DNA of 64,000 nt, taken from contig CP012156.1 of the NCBI GenBank assembly GCA_001602435.1, forward strand, positions 3,293,898 to 3,357,897, written 5' to 3'. The notes beneath the pieces are model-generated. The model saw only the letters and a program-made list of their open reading frames with translations, was not told the origin of the DNA and did not search any database. The position numbers were made by a program, and so were the translations under genes. The stretch is from Hyphomonadaceae bacterium UKL13-1. GTDB taxonomy: Bacteria; Pseudomonadota; Alphaproteobacteria; Caulobacterales; Aquidulcibacteraceae. The first letter of the stretch is position 1. Every line of letters begins with the position of its first letter. Below, piece by piece: positions 9,136 through 18,065 of this stretch.

Positions 9136-9954
9136 TCACTTTAGCGCCGCCCGAAGTGCAGCATAAAGCGTAGGCTCTGATTCAAGCCCCCGCTTATTAA
9201 GCGTGTGGATAGGTCGAACTCCGACCAGCGCATTGGTCAGACAGGCCGCTTGGCAGGTCTCGAGAGCTGCAACGTGGATTCGGCTCTCGATAACGACACC
9301 TGCACGAACCAAACGACCCCGCACGATCCCGGGTAGGGCGCCATCTTCCAGCGGCGGCGTGCGCCAAATACCGTCTTGTTGGATCAAAATGTTGGCGCTG
9401 GTAGCACATGCGATGGATTCATCGGGCCCGCGCATCAAGCCGTCGTCCGCGCCCAAAGCTTGGGCCGCGTTCAGAGCAATAATGTTATCGACATAGGACA
9501 AGGTTTTAAATCGCGCCGAGGGCGCGCCCGATGACCGATAAATATCGACAACATGAACCGCAACGGCTGGAAACTCGGTCGATACCGTCGCAATCGTTGC
9601 CAATACATTGGACAAAGACTTGTCCGGGACCTTCAGGCCACGGGGGCCGACTCCGCGAGTCACCGTAAGGCGCAGTGCCGCTGGCCTCTGGCCACTTGCA
9701 GCAGCTAAGGCCAAAAGGCCTTGTTCGATCTCTGCAATATTAAAGGGAATATCCAGTCCCAACGCGCTCGCGCCATGGCCCAAACGGGCCATGTGGTCCT
9801 CAAAGAAACGGATCTCTTGCCCAGTCCAGAGAAGTGTCTCAAACAGACCGTCGCCCAACGTAAAGCCGCGGTCGGCCGGGTCAATGCGCACATCGGCTAT
9901 CTTGATCAAATCGCCATTGTGCCAACACAGATCGCCAAGAGGGGGGCTTGTCAC
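9136..9954 (-). CDS. pabC: Aminodeoxychorismate lyase (class IV aminotransferase fold)
   Basis: PLP enzyme converting 4-amino-4-deoxychorismate to p-aminobenzoate and pyruvate in folate synthesis. The 272-aa protein shows the class IV signature DRGFTLGDGLFETL (residues 24-37) and a KTLSYVDNIIALNAA segment holding the PLP lysine. At the usual E-x4-N position this protein reads CATSAN, with Cys where Glu is common. GTG start 9954 overlaps the pabB stop (GTGA), so the two are translationally coupled. A D-amino-acid or branched-chain aminotransferase is an alternative in sequence terms, but the pabB neighbour settles the call. Confidence 0.85.
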   Translation of the reverse strand: MTSPPLGDLCWHNGDLIKIADVRIDPADRGFTLGDGLFETLLWTGQEIRFFEDHMARLGHGASALGLDIPFNIAEIEQGLLALAAASGQRPAALRLTVTRGVGPRGLKVPDKSLSNVLATIATVSTEFPAVAVHVVDIYRSSGAPSARFKTLSYVDNIIALNAAQALGADDGLMRGPDESIACATSANILIQQDGIWRTPPLEDGALPGIVRGRLVRAGVVIESRIHVAALETCQAACLTNALVGVRPIHTLNKRGLESEPTLYAALRAALK

Positions 9955-11342
9955 AAGACGTCTCCACCATGTGCTGCGATGCGCAGCGCGCGCGCTTTCA
10001 CTAGGATTTCCTCATACTCTTGAGACGGATCGCTGTCGGCAACAATGCCAGCCCCGGCGCGGGCGTCAATGTGCCAGCGATCCCCCTGTTTGCGGCATGC
10101 AGCAGTGCGGATCAACACATTGGAATCGGCAGAACCGTCAAACCCCACTCGGATCATCGAGCCGCACCAGGGGCCGCGTGGCTCCCCTTCCAATTCGCTG
10201 ATGATCTCCATGGCGCGCACCTTGGGAGCGCCCGTGATGGAGCCCGGCGGGAAAGAACTGCGCAAGGCATCAAAAAAGCTAAGCCCAGGCTTTTGTTGAC
10301 CCCTAACTTCGGACACCAAATGATGCACGGTTGAAAAGCTTTCCAGATCGCATAAGCGCGGCACTTTAACACTTCCTGGTTCACAGACACGCGCGATGTC
10401 ATTACGCATCAAATCGACAATCATCAGATTTTCAGCCCGATCCTTCTGGCTGGCCAGCAACCTTTGGGCGCTTTGGGCGTCTTGCACGGGATCTTTATGG
10501 CGCGAGGCCGTGCCCTTAATCGGCCGAGTCTCCAGATTGCCAGACGCCGTTCGTGAGATGAAACGCTCGGGCGAATGCGAGGCAACAATTTTGTCCCCTA
10601 AGCACAAGTAGGCAGCAAATGGCGAAGGATGGCGACCCATTAAGCGGCTAAACAAGTCCAATGGCGTATCGCTGGGCTCTAGCTGACCTGAAAATCGCGC
10701 TGAGATGTTCGCCTGAAAGATATCCCCTGCTTGAATATAGTTGATGGCCTGTGCGATCTGACTTTCAACAAGCGTCCGCGGCTGGCTCGGACTCAGTGCT
10801 AAATCGGTTGGGGCTTCTACCGCGCGCAGTCGCAGGGGTTGGGCGGCTTCAATCTGATCCGAGAGGCCCTGAGCCCGCTGTTCGGCCAGCGCTGGGCTTA
10901 GCTGCCCGGAGTCTGTGAGACCCCAAGATAACACCCAAGCCCGCTGGTTCTCCGCGTCAAAGACCGCCAGCGTATCATACAGTCCCAACCAAACATCAGG
11001 CCAAGCATCGGGCCAAGTTTTTGTGTCGGTTTCGGGTAGGGCTTCAAAGGCGTGGCCGAGCTCATACCCCAATAGGCCCGCCCAGCCGCCTTGAAATGGG
11101 CCTAAGTCGGGATGCAACGTCATGCGAGGTGCCGTTAAGGCCTCGTGCAGGCCGGCAAAGGGGTCGCCCTGCATACTGCGATGCCAGACGTGGGTTCGCA
11201 CGGGCTTTGCCATAACATAGGACCAGCGCGACAAGGCATGCGCACCGCCTCCGATAAATCCAAGGCAGCCTTCTTCATGCCCAAAACAGGCCAGCGCCTG
11301 CAGCGGGAGCTGCCAGGAAAGGGGGCGAACAAATGGGTGCAT
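9951..11342 (-). CDS. pabB: Aminodeoxychorismate synthase component I
   Basis: Chorismate-binding subunit that aminates chorismate to aminodeoxychorismate using ammonia from PabA. The product has the TrpE/PabB C-terminal domain: PIKGTASR (the PIKGT lysine marks PabB rather than anthranilate synthase PIAGT), LMIVDLMRNDIARVC, PPGSITGAPKVRAMEIISELE and the closing GAGIVADSDPSQEYEE. ATG 11342 is used; GTG 11345 is one codon further. No pabA lies nearby, so the glutaminase must be elsewhere (commonly shared with TrpG). Operon with pabC. Confidence 0.92.
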   Translation of the reverse strand: MHPFVRPLSWQLPLQALACFGHEEGCLGFIGGGAHALSRWSYVMAKPVRTHVWHRSMQGDPFAGLHEALTAPRMTLHPDLGPFQGGWAGLLGYELGHAFEALPETDTKTWPDAWPDVWLGLYDTLAVFDAENQRAWVLSWGLTDSGQLSPALAEQRAQGLSDQIEAAQPLRLRAVEAPTDLALSPSQPRTLVESQIAQAINYIQAGDIFQANISARFSGQLEPSDTPLDLFSRLMGRHPSPFAAYLCLGDKIVASHSPERFISRTASGNLETRPIKGTASRHKDPVQDAQSAQRLLASQKDRAENLMIVDLMRNDIARVCEPGSVKVPRLCDLESFSTVHHLVSEVRGQQKPGLSFFDALRSSFPPGSITGAPKVRAMEIISELEGEPRGPWCGSMIRVGFDGSADSNVLIRTAACRKQGDRWHIDARAGAGIVADSDPSQEYEEILVKARALRIAAHGGDVL

Positions 11343-11385
11343 CACGCGTGCGTCTTTAAAGTAATTTCAAGCGATCGTCCGAAAT

Positions 11386-12840
11386 CTAGTAGGTTCCGCC
11401 TTCAAGGCGAGGTGGTTGTTTCACAAAAAGCATCAAGAAGAGGCCACCAACGAGCAGAATACCCGTTGATGCCAAGCCAATTTGTTGGCTTTGAAACGCT
11501 TTTGTGAAGACGCCAACCAGCATTGGACCCATCCAAACAGTCGCCGATCCCGCTAACGAGTAGAGGCCAAAGAACTCGCCCTCCATGCCTTTCGGGGCAA
11601 GGCGGGCCATCAGGGTGCGCGACGAGGCATAGGCAGCCGTGATGGAGATGGCGATGACAATGGCTCCACACACGAAAACCACTTCCGGCAACGTGGTGAA
11701 CATGGGGGCGTTCCAGATTGGCGTGTCGGGGACGACATCCATCCAAAACACATGGGTTTTGGACTGCGAGGTCAGGATCAAAAGGCAGATCAATGTTACG
11801 CCGATTTCTAAAATAATCGACCATTTTGCCCCAATCCGCGCATCGACCCGGCCCGCGACCAAACCGCCAAACACCGCGAAAATCGACAAAATCACGCCAT
11901 AGGCCGACATTTCCAATAGGTCCCAGCCGAATACACCTGCCGCTGTCACGCCTGCGACAATCAGGATCGCGGTTTTGCCATCGACATAGAGCATGCGCGC
12001 AATCAAATAGAGGCCCGCGTTGCGGTCGACGCGGAACAGTCGACCAACGGCCTTAAACATGCCGACCACTCCATCAATCGCTGCCTTAGAGGGCTTAATG
12101 CCAGAGGCTTGTTTGTCGCGTGAAAAGAAGAACAAAGGCAAAGCCGCGATGGCAAACCAAATCGCCGTCATGGGTGCCACGATGCGGCTCGTCTCGTGTG
12201 TTTCGGGGTTAAGGCCAAACAAGGGCTGACTTGGCACAAAGCTCCAATCAACCCGTCCTGGAAAAGCTAAGCCCCAGAGCACAAAGATCAGAAAAACGAC
12301 AGAAGCCAAATTACCTAGTGCCAATCCTAAACCGGATGCGTGTGGCAAGGTCGCAGGGGTAGAGGCTGTGGGCAGCATCGCATTGTGAAGGACTTCACTA
12401 TAGGCAAACATGACGCCAAGGGCTGTGGTCAATGCGCCGATCATGACAATCGATAGCCCGCCTTGGCCTGCTGGTAGCGCCCACCACAAACTGAATATTG
12501 CTACCACCATGGCGCAGGTTACGGCGGCTAAAATCGGCTTGCGGTTACCAAATCGGTCGGCAATGGCCCCAAGGAAGGGCCCGGTCAGCGCGACGATGAT
12601 CCCGGCCAATGTGTGCCAGCTCGCGATTGTTGCTTGGCCAACAACCGGGTCAGAAAAAACCGTAGTGGCGATATAGGGCGCTAAGATATAGATGGTGCAC
12701 AGGATGACATAAGGGTTTCGGCCAGCTTCAAAGCAGGCCCACGACAGGGCCGAACGGTCTAGTTTTTCTGCTGTTCCGGACGGCAATATTGCTGTTTGGC
12801 TGCTTGTTTCAGTCACAGGAACTTCCTTCAGCGCCACCAT
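11386..12840 (-). CDS. UMF1-type MFS transporter (Atg22-like)
   Basis: Inner-membrane permease of 484 aa with about twelve hydrophobic spans. The early GPFLGAIADRFGNRKPILA loop (about residues 77-95) is the MFS motif A as seen in the UMF1/vacuole-effluxer branch, and SWACFEAGRNPYVIL near residue 33 matches the family's N-terminal WA-x-(Y/F)-(D/E)-x-(A/G) motif. Substrate unknown. It stands alone after pabB on the same strand, with 43 nt between, and could share a transcript. The divergent region 12841-13015 holds nothing I recognise. Confidence 0.82.
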   Translation of the reverse strand: MVALKEVPVTETSSQTAILPSGTAEKLDRSALSWACFEAGRNPYVILCTIYILAPYIATTVFSDPVVGQATIASWHTLAGIIVALTGPFLGAIADRFGNRKPILAAVTCAMVVAIFSLWWALPAGQGGLSIVMIGALTTALGVMFAYSEVLHNAMLPTASTPATLPHASGLGLALGNLASVVFLIFVLWGLAFPGRVDWSFVPSQPLFGLNPETHETSRIVAPMTAIWFAIAALPLFFFSRDKQASGIKPSKAAIDGVVGMFKAVGRLFRVDRNAGLYLIARMLYVDGKTAILIVAGVTAAGVFGWDLLEMSAYGVILSIFAVFGGLVAGRVDARIGAKWSIILEIGVTLICLLILTSQSKTHVFWMDVVPDTPIWNAPMFTTLPEVVFVCGAIVIAISITAAYASSRTLMARLAPKGMEGEFFGLYSLAGSATVWMGPMLVGVFTKAFQSQQIGLASTGILLVGGLFLMLFVKQPPRLEGGTY

Positions 12841-13015
12841 GGCGACCCACCTTGTCCTTAAGCGTCACGCATCATGTCCTGCTTAAGCCAAGCGGTAAAG
12901 GGCAGGCATAGGGCGAACCCGCTGCAGCCAGATCTTTCTCATCCAACCCTTTACTTTGATCCGCCCCCCCGCCATTTAGCGAGCCAGATCAATAATCCAG
13001 ATAGGAGCTGCAGCG

Positions 13016-13363
13016 ATGAGCTATGTTCTAATCCATAATCCGGGCTGCGGCTCGTCGAAAAAGGGCCTTGAAGTACTGGAGGCTGCCGGCATTCAACCGG
13101 ACATCCGCCGCTATATGTTGGTCGCAGAACGCTTGAGCGTCGATGAGCTTAAAGAAATTGCCCGCAAGATGGGCGGTGTCTCGCCCCGCGCCTTCATGCG
13201 GGATAAGGATGCCGCAGATGCGGGCCTTGCAACCGACGCCAGTGATGCAGATGTTTTTGCTGCCATGGCCAAAAACCCCAAGCTGATCCAGCGCCCAATT
13301 GGCATTAATGGCGAGAAGGCTGTTCTGGGTCGTCCAAATTCCGCTCTTCTGACCATTGTTTAA
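13016..13363 (+). CDS. ArsC-family arsenate reductase-like protein
   Basis: Thioredoxin-fold protein of 115 aa. HNPGCGSSKKGLEVLE places the catalytic Cys at residue 11, as in the HNPxCGTSR motif of glutaredoxin-dependent ArsC, but with Ser-Lys-Lys where ArsC has Thr-Ser-Arg. The C-terminal KNPKLIQRPIGINGEKAVLGRP matches the NPxLIQRP block with the oxyanion-binding Arg. No other ars genes are near, so a YffB/Spx-like housekeeping role is as likely as arsenate detoxification. A good GGAG site precedes ATG 13016. Confidence 0.8.
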   Translation: MSYVLIHNPGCGSSKKGLEVLEAAGIQPDIRRYMLVAERLSVDELKEIARKMGGVSPRAFMRDKDAADAGLATDASDADVFAAMAKNPKLIQRPIGINGEKAVLGRPNSALLTIV

Positions 13364-13399
13364 GATGTGCGCCGCCCTGCGAGGGGAGTTGGGGAGCGA

Positions 13400-14047
13400 A
13401 TGCTCATTCTGGCAGTAGATACAGCGCTCAACGCCTGTTCGGTGGCAATCCTGCGTTCCGGCGAGGTTTTGCTCTCGCGCGTTGAGCCTATGACGAAAGG
13501 TCAGGCAGAGCGGCTGGCCCCAATGACCCGTGAAGTCTTGGCCGAAGCCGGGGTGGAGCCGGCGGCACTAGACCGGATTGCCGTGACACGCGGCCCCGGC
13601 GCGTTTACGGGCCTTCGCATTGGCCTTGCCTTTGCGCGTGGTCTGGCCGTGGCCCTGGATCGTCCCTGCGTTGGGATTTCAACGCTGGAGGTTCTGGCCC
13701 ATGGAGCTTCGGCCCTTCGGACCGTAGCCGCGATTGAAGTAGCTGGTAGTCTTTTTGTTGGGGCTTGGGAGGGCCGCGCCTGCAGGCTGGAGCCCTGTCG
13801 CCAGCGCGCGGAAGATGTGCTTGCGAGGCTCGATGGAGACTGGACCTTGACGGGTCCCGGTGCGCAAACACTGGCACGGCTTCGTCCAGATTGGCCGATG
13901 GCAGCACAAGATTTGCCCGACCCAGTTGTCTTGGCGCAATTGGCACAACACCTTGATCCGCATTTGAATCCCCCAGCCCCCCTTTATCTGCGGGGCCATG
14001 AAGCCAAGCTTCCTGGGGGCATATCCTTGGAAGTTGATTCCTTATGA
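13400..14047 (+). CDS. tsaB: TsaB, tRNA t6A synthesis scaffold
   Basis: Partner of TsaD in making N6-threonylcarbamoyladenosine at position 37 of ANN-decoding tRNAs. The 215-aa protein starts MLILAVDTALNACSVAI, an ASKHA-fold opening, and has the diagnostic VTRGPGAFTGLRIGLAFARGLA at about residues 65-86. ATG 13400 is chosen (GGGGAG just upstream, and homologues begin here); the reading frame is open to GTG 13367. It overlaps rimI by 4 nt (ATGA), a common tsaB-rimI arrangement. Confidence 0.93.
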   Translation: MLILAVDTALNACSVAILRSGEVLLSRVEPMTKGQAERLAPMTREVLAEAGVEPAALDRIAVTRGPGAFTGLRIGLAFARGLAVALDRPCVGISTLEVLAHGASALRTVAAIEVAGSLFVGAWEGRACRLEPCRQRAEDVLARLDGDWTLTGPGAQTLARLRPDWPMAAQDLPDPVVLAQLAQHLDPHLNPPAPLYLRGHEAKLPGGISLEVDSL

Positions 14048-14487
14048 CTTTGCGACGCGGCCAAGTTGGTGATGGCGCGGCGCTCGCCCGCATCCACCAG
14101 GCTGCTTTCGACCATCCTTGGTCAGAGGCCGATTTTTCCGCTTATCTAACTTCTGATCTGGTGTGGGTGATTGGCCAACCCATTTCGGGCTTCTTACTGA
14201 TCCGAGCGATTGGGGATGAGGCCGAGATCTTGACCCTTGCGGTCGACCCAGCCGCACGGCGGAACGGTTATGCGAGCAGCCTTTTGGCCGCTTCAAAGCA
14301 AGAGTTGGCAGGCCTCGGTGTTATGCGGCTTATCTTAGAAGTCGCCGCCGACAATCTGCCTGCTGTGTCGCTCTATGAGCGGGAAGGTTTTTTGCCTTTC
14401 GGTGTACGCAAAGCCTATTATCGTCGCGATACGGGTCCAAATATGGACGCGCAGCTCTTTTCTTGTGCGTTGCCTGCTGCACATTGA
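14044..14487 (+). CDS. rimI: RimI-type ribosomal protein / GNAT N-acetyltransferase
   Basis: GNAT enzyme of 147 aa. The acetyl-CoA loop appears as LTLAVDPAARRNGYASSLL (about residues 63-81), with the C-terminal NLPAVSLYEREGFLPFGVRKAYYR block of RimI, where NxxAxxLYxxxGF is characteristic. E. coli RimI acetylates the N-terminal alanine of ribosomal protein S18. Coupled to tsaB by an ATGA overlap, and followed by fur after 46 nt. Confidence 0.88.
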   Translation: MTLRRGQVGDGAALARIHQAAFDHPWSEADFSAYLTSDLVWVIGQPISGFLLIRAIGDEAEILTLAVDPAARRNGYASSLLAASKQELAGLGVMRLILEVAADNLPAVSLYEREGFLPFGVRKAYYRRDTGPNMDAQLFSCALPAAH

Positions 14488-14533
14488 TGTCAAAGCGCTA
14501 GACGAAACAGCGCAAACCTCGCATATCTTAACC

Positions 14534-14965
14534 ATGACGGACGGAACCAACATGCCTGATCGCATTGAAGCCCTTTGCGTGGAAAAAGGTCTGCGAATGA
14601 CGGAGCAGCGCCGGATAATCGCGCGCACTTTGTCGGAAGCAAAGGATCACCCAGATGTGGAGGAATTGCACCGCCGTGCCGCTGCGGTGGATAAGGGCAT
14701 TTCTATCGCAACCGTTTACCGTACCGTGCGCTTGTTTGAAGAAAGTGGCATTTTAGAGCGCCACGATTTTCGTGATGGCCGCTCTCGCTATGAAGAGGCA
14801 GGTGCCGATCATCATGACCATCTAATCGATATGAAGACCGGACGCGTGTTGGAGTTTGTTGACCCAGAGATCGAGCGTCTTCAACAAGAAATTGCCCGCC
14901 GTTTGGGTTATCGTTTGATAGATCACCGGCTAGAGCTTTATGGCGTCCCGCTTGAGGATACCTGA
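14534..14965 (+). CDS. fur: Fur-family metalloregulator (alphaproteobacterial Fur/Mur type)
   Basis: Metal-dependent DNA-binding repressor, 143 aa from ATG 14534. The winged helix is RMTEQRRIIARTL...ISIATVYRTVRLFEESG (residues 21-73) and the metal region is GADHHDHLIDMKTGRVLEFVD (90-110). The structural CxxC pairs of gammaproteobacterial Fur are absent, as in Caulobacter Fur and rhizobial Mur; Fe(II) or Mn(II) is the likely ligand. ATG 14552 is a possible alternative start; the frame is open far upstream but overlaps rimI, so longer starts are unlikely. Position after tsaB-rimI is typical of Caulobacterales. Confidence 0.9.
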   Translation: MTDGTNMPDRIEALCVEKGLRMTEQRRIIARTLSEAKDHPDVEELHRRAAAVDKGISIATVYRTVRLFEESGILERHDFRDGRSRYEEAGADHHDHLIDMKTGRVLEFVDPEIERLQQEIARRLGYRLIDHRLELYGVPLEDT

Positions 14966-15035
14966 TAAATTGGCCCCTTCTGTAGTGGCCTTTTCCTTCT
15001 GAGTTCATCATCCCCAAAAAATAAAGGCTAACCCG

Positions 15036-15611
15036 ATGTTCAAAAAGCGACTGATGTCACTGATGCTGATCTCCTGTGCCGCCCTCATGGCGTCTCAGCC
15101 TGCTGGCGCGAACCAAGACAAGTCTGTGATGGACGGGGTGGACGGCAAAGCCGCTGAAGCTCCTTTGGATGCCAATGGGCTGGAAGCCAAGGAATTTCTT
15201 GAAAAGAACAAGAACGCGCCCGGTGTGATCACCACCGCTTCCGGCCTGCAATATGCGGTTATCGCAAAGGGCCCTGAGACCGGCCCGAAGCCAGCCGTGG
15301 ATTCCATGGTGCAGGTGAATTACGAGGGTAAGCTCCTGAATGGCGAAGTTTTTGATAGCTCGTTTGCACGGGGTGAAGCGGCAGAGTTTCAAGTCGGCAA
15401 TTTGATCCCGGCGTGGGTTGAGGCCCTGCAGATGATGCGCCCTGGTGATGAATGGACGATTTGGGTCCCGCCCGCCATTGGCTATGGGGCCGAGGGTGGT
15501 GGCCCTATCCCGCCGAACTCGCTTTTGATCTTCCGCATGAAGCTGGAAAAGATTGTCGGAGGCCCAGAGTCTGACGCTGGTATCCAGGCTGAAAAGGGTG
15601 CGACGCGCTGA
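15036..15611 (+). CDS. Exported FKBP-type peptidyl-prolyl isomerase
   Basis: Periplasmic proline isomerase/chaperone of 191 aa. Signal peptide residues 1-25 (MSLMLISCAALMASQPAGA) is followed by a helical head and the FKBP domain: VQVNYEGKLLNGEVFDSSFARGE, IPAWVEALQMMRPGDEWTIWVPPAIGYGAEG, and LLIFRMKLEKI. The Cys in the signal is not in a convincing lipobox. Transcribed with its own downstream terminator, 70 nt after fur. Confidence 0.9.
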   Translation: MFKKRLMSLMLISCAALMASQPAGANQDKSVMDGVDGKAAEAPLDANGLEAKEFLEKNKNAPGVITTASGLQYAVIAKGPETGPKPAVDSMVQVNYEGKLLNGEVFDSSFARGEAAEFQVGNLIPAWVEALQMMRPGDEWTIWVPPAIGYGAEGGGPIPPNSLLIFRMKLEKIVGGPESDAGIQAEKGATR

Positions 15612-15726
15612 TTTTTGGACGCGCGCCAATGCTCTGCTGAGGAAGCCTGCGCCAATGCTGGTGACAAAGCGGCTTCCTCAGCCTATAAGGCTTCCAACAG
15701 ATCGACTTTGATCGCTTGAGGCGGTC

Positions 15727-15758
15727 AAAGCGGCTCCGGGTCACCGGGGCCGCTTTTT
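15727..15758 (+). terminator. Rho-independent terminator between FKBP gene and rimP
   Basis: AAAGCGGC ... GCCGCTTT stem with an inner CCGG/CCGG extension, followed by five T residues (15754-15758). It separates the FKBP transcript from the rimP-nusA cluster and shows that TTG 15757 is not the rimP start. Confidence 0.8.
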
Positions 15759-15792
15759 GTTTGTTCTGAAACCTGCCGACCTCGCTGGAGGG

Positions 15793-16422
15793 ATGGCGCA
15801 ACAGATTGAGACCCACGTGCGCACAACGTCGCCTTATGAAGACAAACTCTTGGCCCTGATTGAGCCGGCTGCCCGCGACTTGGGTTATGAGATTGTGCGC
15901 GTGCGTTTGATGGGATCGCGCCGCAAGACTTTTCAGATCATGGCCGAGCGCCCTGACGGCCGCATGTCCTCGGGCGATTGCGAAAAGCTGTCGCGCGGCC
16001 TGAGCCCGCTTTTGGAAGCCGAGGACCCAATTGAAAGCGAATATGCGCTGGAAGTTTCGTCCCCCGGTATTGATCGTCCATTGACCCGCTTTGTCGACTT
16101 TGACCGCTGGATCGGCTGGGAAGCCAAGCTGGAACTGGATCGGGGCATTGAAGGCCGCAAGCGCTTTTCCGGCGAATTGGCCGGCACCGAAGACAACAAC
16201 ATTTGCATCAATCTCGAAGGTGAAGAGGACACAGCCCTCATCCCCTTTGAATGGATCGCCAGCGCCCGCTTGGTACTGACGGACGACTTGATCCGTGAAT
16301 CCTTGCGCCGCCGCGGAGCAGACGAAGACGAACTCGAGCAACTGGAGAAAGCACTGGACGATGATCAGGTGGAGTTTGTCACCGATGATGTCCTGCCAGA
16401 CGCGGACCCAGACCTAACCTAA
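15793..16422 (+). CDS. rimP: RimP 30S ribosome maturation factor
   Basis: Binds the pre-30S subunit and assists S12/S19 assembly. From ATG 15793 it is 209 aa: LIEPAARDLGYEIVRVRLMG opens the N-domain, SSGDCEKLSRGLSPLLEAEDPI and YALEVSSPGIDRPLTRFVDFDRWIG are the classic RimP block, then an SH3-like C-domain and an acidic tail (DDDQVEFVTDDVLPDADPD). GGAGGG abuts ATG 15793 with no spacer, an unusually tight site, but no better start exists downstream of the terminator. First gene of the rimP-nusA-ylxR-infB cluster. Confidence 0.93.
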   Translation: MAQQIETHVRTTSPYEDKLLALIEPAARDLGYEIVRVRLMGSRRKTFQIMAERPDGRMSSGDCEKLSRGLSPLLEAEDPIESEYALEVSSPGIDRPLTRFVDFDRWIGWEAKLELDRGIEGRKRFSGELAGTEDNNICINLEGEEDTALIPFEWIASARLVLTDDLIRESLRRRGADEDELEQLEKALDDDQVEFVTDDVLPDADPDLT

Positions 16423-16454
16423 TCAGCCCATTCCGTTTCAGAAGGAAGACAAAC

Positions 16455-18065
16455 ATGGCCATTTCCGCCAACAGGCTTGAACTTTTGTCCATCGCCCGCT
16501 CGGTCGCATATGAAAAGAATATCGACGAGTCGATCGTGGTTGAGGCAATTGAAGAGGCGATCAGCAAAGCTGCCCGCGCTCGCTATGGGGCCGATCATCA
16601 GATTGATGCGCGCATCAATCCTAAGTCTGGCGAACTCACCTTGAAGCGCAAGCAGACCGTGGTTGCGACCCAAGACGAAGTCGAAAACCCCAGCCAGCAA
16701 ATCCCGCTGTCGGTTGCTAAGCGGATCGACCCGAGTGTGGACGTCGGCCATGTCTTTGAAGAAGACCTGCCCTTGTTCGACTTTGGCCGCGTGATGTCCT
16801 TGACCGGCAAGCAAGTCATCACCCAGCGCGTCCGCGAAGCAGAGCGCGACAAGCAGTTCGAAGAATATAAGGACCGCGTCGCCGATATCATCAATGGTAT
16901 CGTGAAGCGCGTTGAATATGGCAATGTGATTGTCGATTTGGGCCGTGGCGAAGGCGTTATCCGTCGGGATCAAACCTTGCCGCGCGAAAATCTGAACATG
17001 GGCGACCGTGTCCGCTGCTACATCTACGACGTGCGTCGTGAGCCAAAAGGTCCACAAATCTTCTTGTCGCGCGCTCATCCCGGCTTCATGGCCAAGTTGT
17101 TTGAAGCAGAAGTGCCTGAAGTTTATGACGGTGTGATTGAAATCAAGGCGGTTGCTCGCGATCCTTCGTCGCGGGCCAAGATTGCCGTATTCAGCCACGA
17201 CAACTCGATTGACCCTGTCGGTGCCTGCGTCGGTATGCGCGGTTCACGGGTTCAAGCGGTGGTTGGCGAATTGGGTGGCGAAAAGATCGACATCATTCCT
17301 TGGTCGCCAGACCCTGCAACCTTCATCGTGAACGCGCTTCAGCCTGCTGAAGTCACCAAGGTGGTTCTCGACGAAGATGAAAACCGCGTCGAAGTGGTGG
17401 TTCCCGATGAGCAATTGAGCTTGGCCATCGGCCGCCGCGGCCAGAACGTCCGCCTCGCCAGCCAATTGACCGGCTGGTCGATTGATATTCTGACCGAAGA
17501 AGAAGAGCGTTCGCGCCGCGAGAAGGAAGCCAACAGCCGCACCGAATTGTTCATGGGTGCGATTGACGTTGACGAAATGATGGCGCGTCTCTTGGTATCT
17601 GAAGGCTTCGAAACCATCGAAGAATTGGCTTATGTCGAATTGGGCGACCTTCTGCAGATCGAAGGCTTTGACGAAGACGTCTCGGCCGAGTTGCAAGCCC
17701 GTGCGCGCGACTTCATCGAACGTGCGCAAAACGAACTTAATGCCAAACGCGCAAGCTTGGGCGTAGAAGATGAGGTTCTGGGTCTGCCAGGCGTCACCTT
17801 AGAAGTCGCCATCAAATTGGGCGAAGGCGGCGTGAAGAATGTGGAAGATGTCGCGGGCCTCGTGTCTGACGATCTGCGTGGCTGGTTCGAAGTCAAAAAT
17901 GGCGAAAAGACCCGCTTCCCAGGCTTGTTGGAAGGCATGAGCATGAGTGTCGAGCAAGCCGACGCTTTGATCATGGCCGCTCGCGTCGCCATGGGCTGGG
18001 TTGAGGCTCCCGTCGTTGAGGAAGCCGAAGCAGAGGCGGAAGTTGCCGCCGATGGACAAGAGTGA
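16455..18065 (+). CDS. nusA: NusA transcription elongation/termination factor
   Basis: RNA polymerase-binding factor for pausing, antitermination and termination. The 536-aa protein has the N-terminal polymerase-binding domain (1-130), an S1 domain (GIVKRVEYGNVIVDLGRGEGVIRRD), two KH domains (VGACVGMRGSRVQAVVGELGGEKIDI and LAIGRRGQNVRLASQLTGW) and two C-terminal acidic repeats (LLVSEGFETIEELAY and LGEGGVKNVEDVAGL). An AAGGAAGA site precedes ATG 16455. Its last 14 nt overlap the ylxR-like gene. Confidence 0.97.
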   Translation: MAISANRLELLSIARSVAYEKNIDESIVVEAIEEAISKAARARYGADHQIDARINPKSGELTLKRKQTVVATQDEVENPSQQIPLSVAKRIDPSVDVGHVFEEDLPLFDFGRVMSLTGKQVITQRVREAERDKQFEEYKDRVADIINGIVKRVEYGNVIVDLGRGEGVIRRDQTLPRENLNMGDRVRCYIYDVRREPKGPQIFLSRAHPGFMAKLFEAEVPEVYDGVIEIKAVARDPSSRAKIAVFSHDNSIDPVGACVGMRGSRVQAVVGELGGEKIDIIPWSPDPATFIVNALQPAEVTKVVLDEDENRVEVVVPDEQLSLAIGRRGQNVRLASQLTGWSIDILTEEEERSRREKEANSRTELFMGAIDVDEMMARLLVSEGFETIEELAYVELGDLLQIEGFDEDVSAELQARARDFIERAQNELNAKRASLGVEDEVLGLPGVTLEVAIKLGEGGVKNVEDVAGLVSDDLRGWFEVKNGEKTRFPGLLEGMSMSVEQADALIMAARVAMGWVEAPVVEEAEAEAEVAADGQE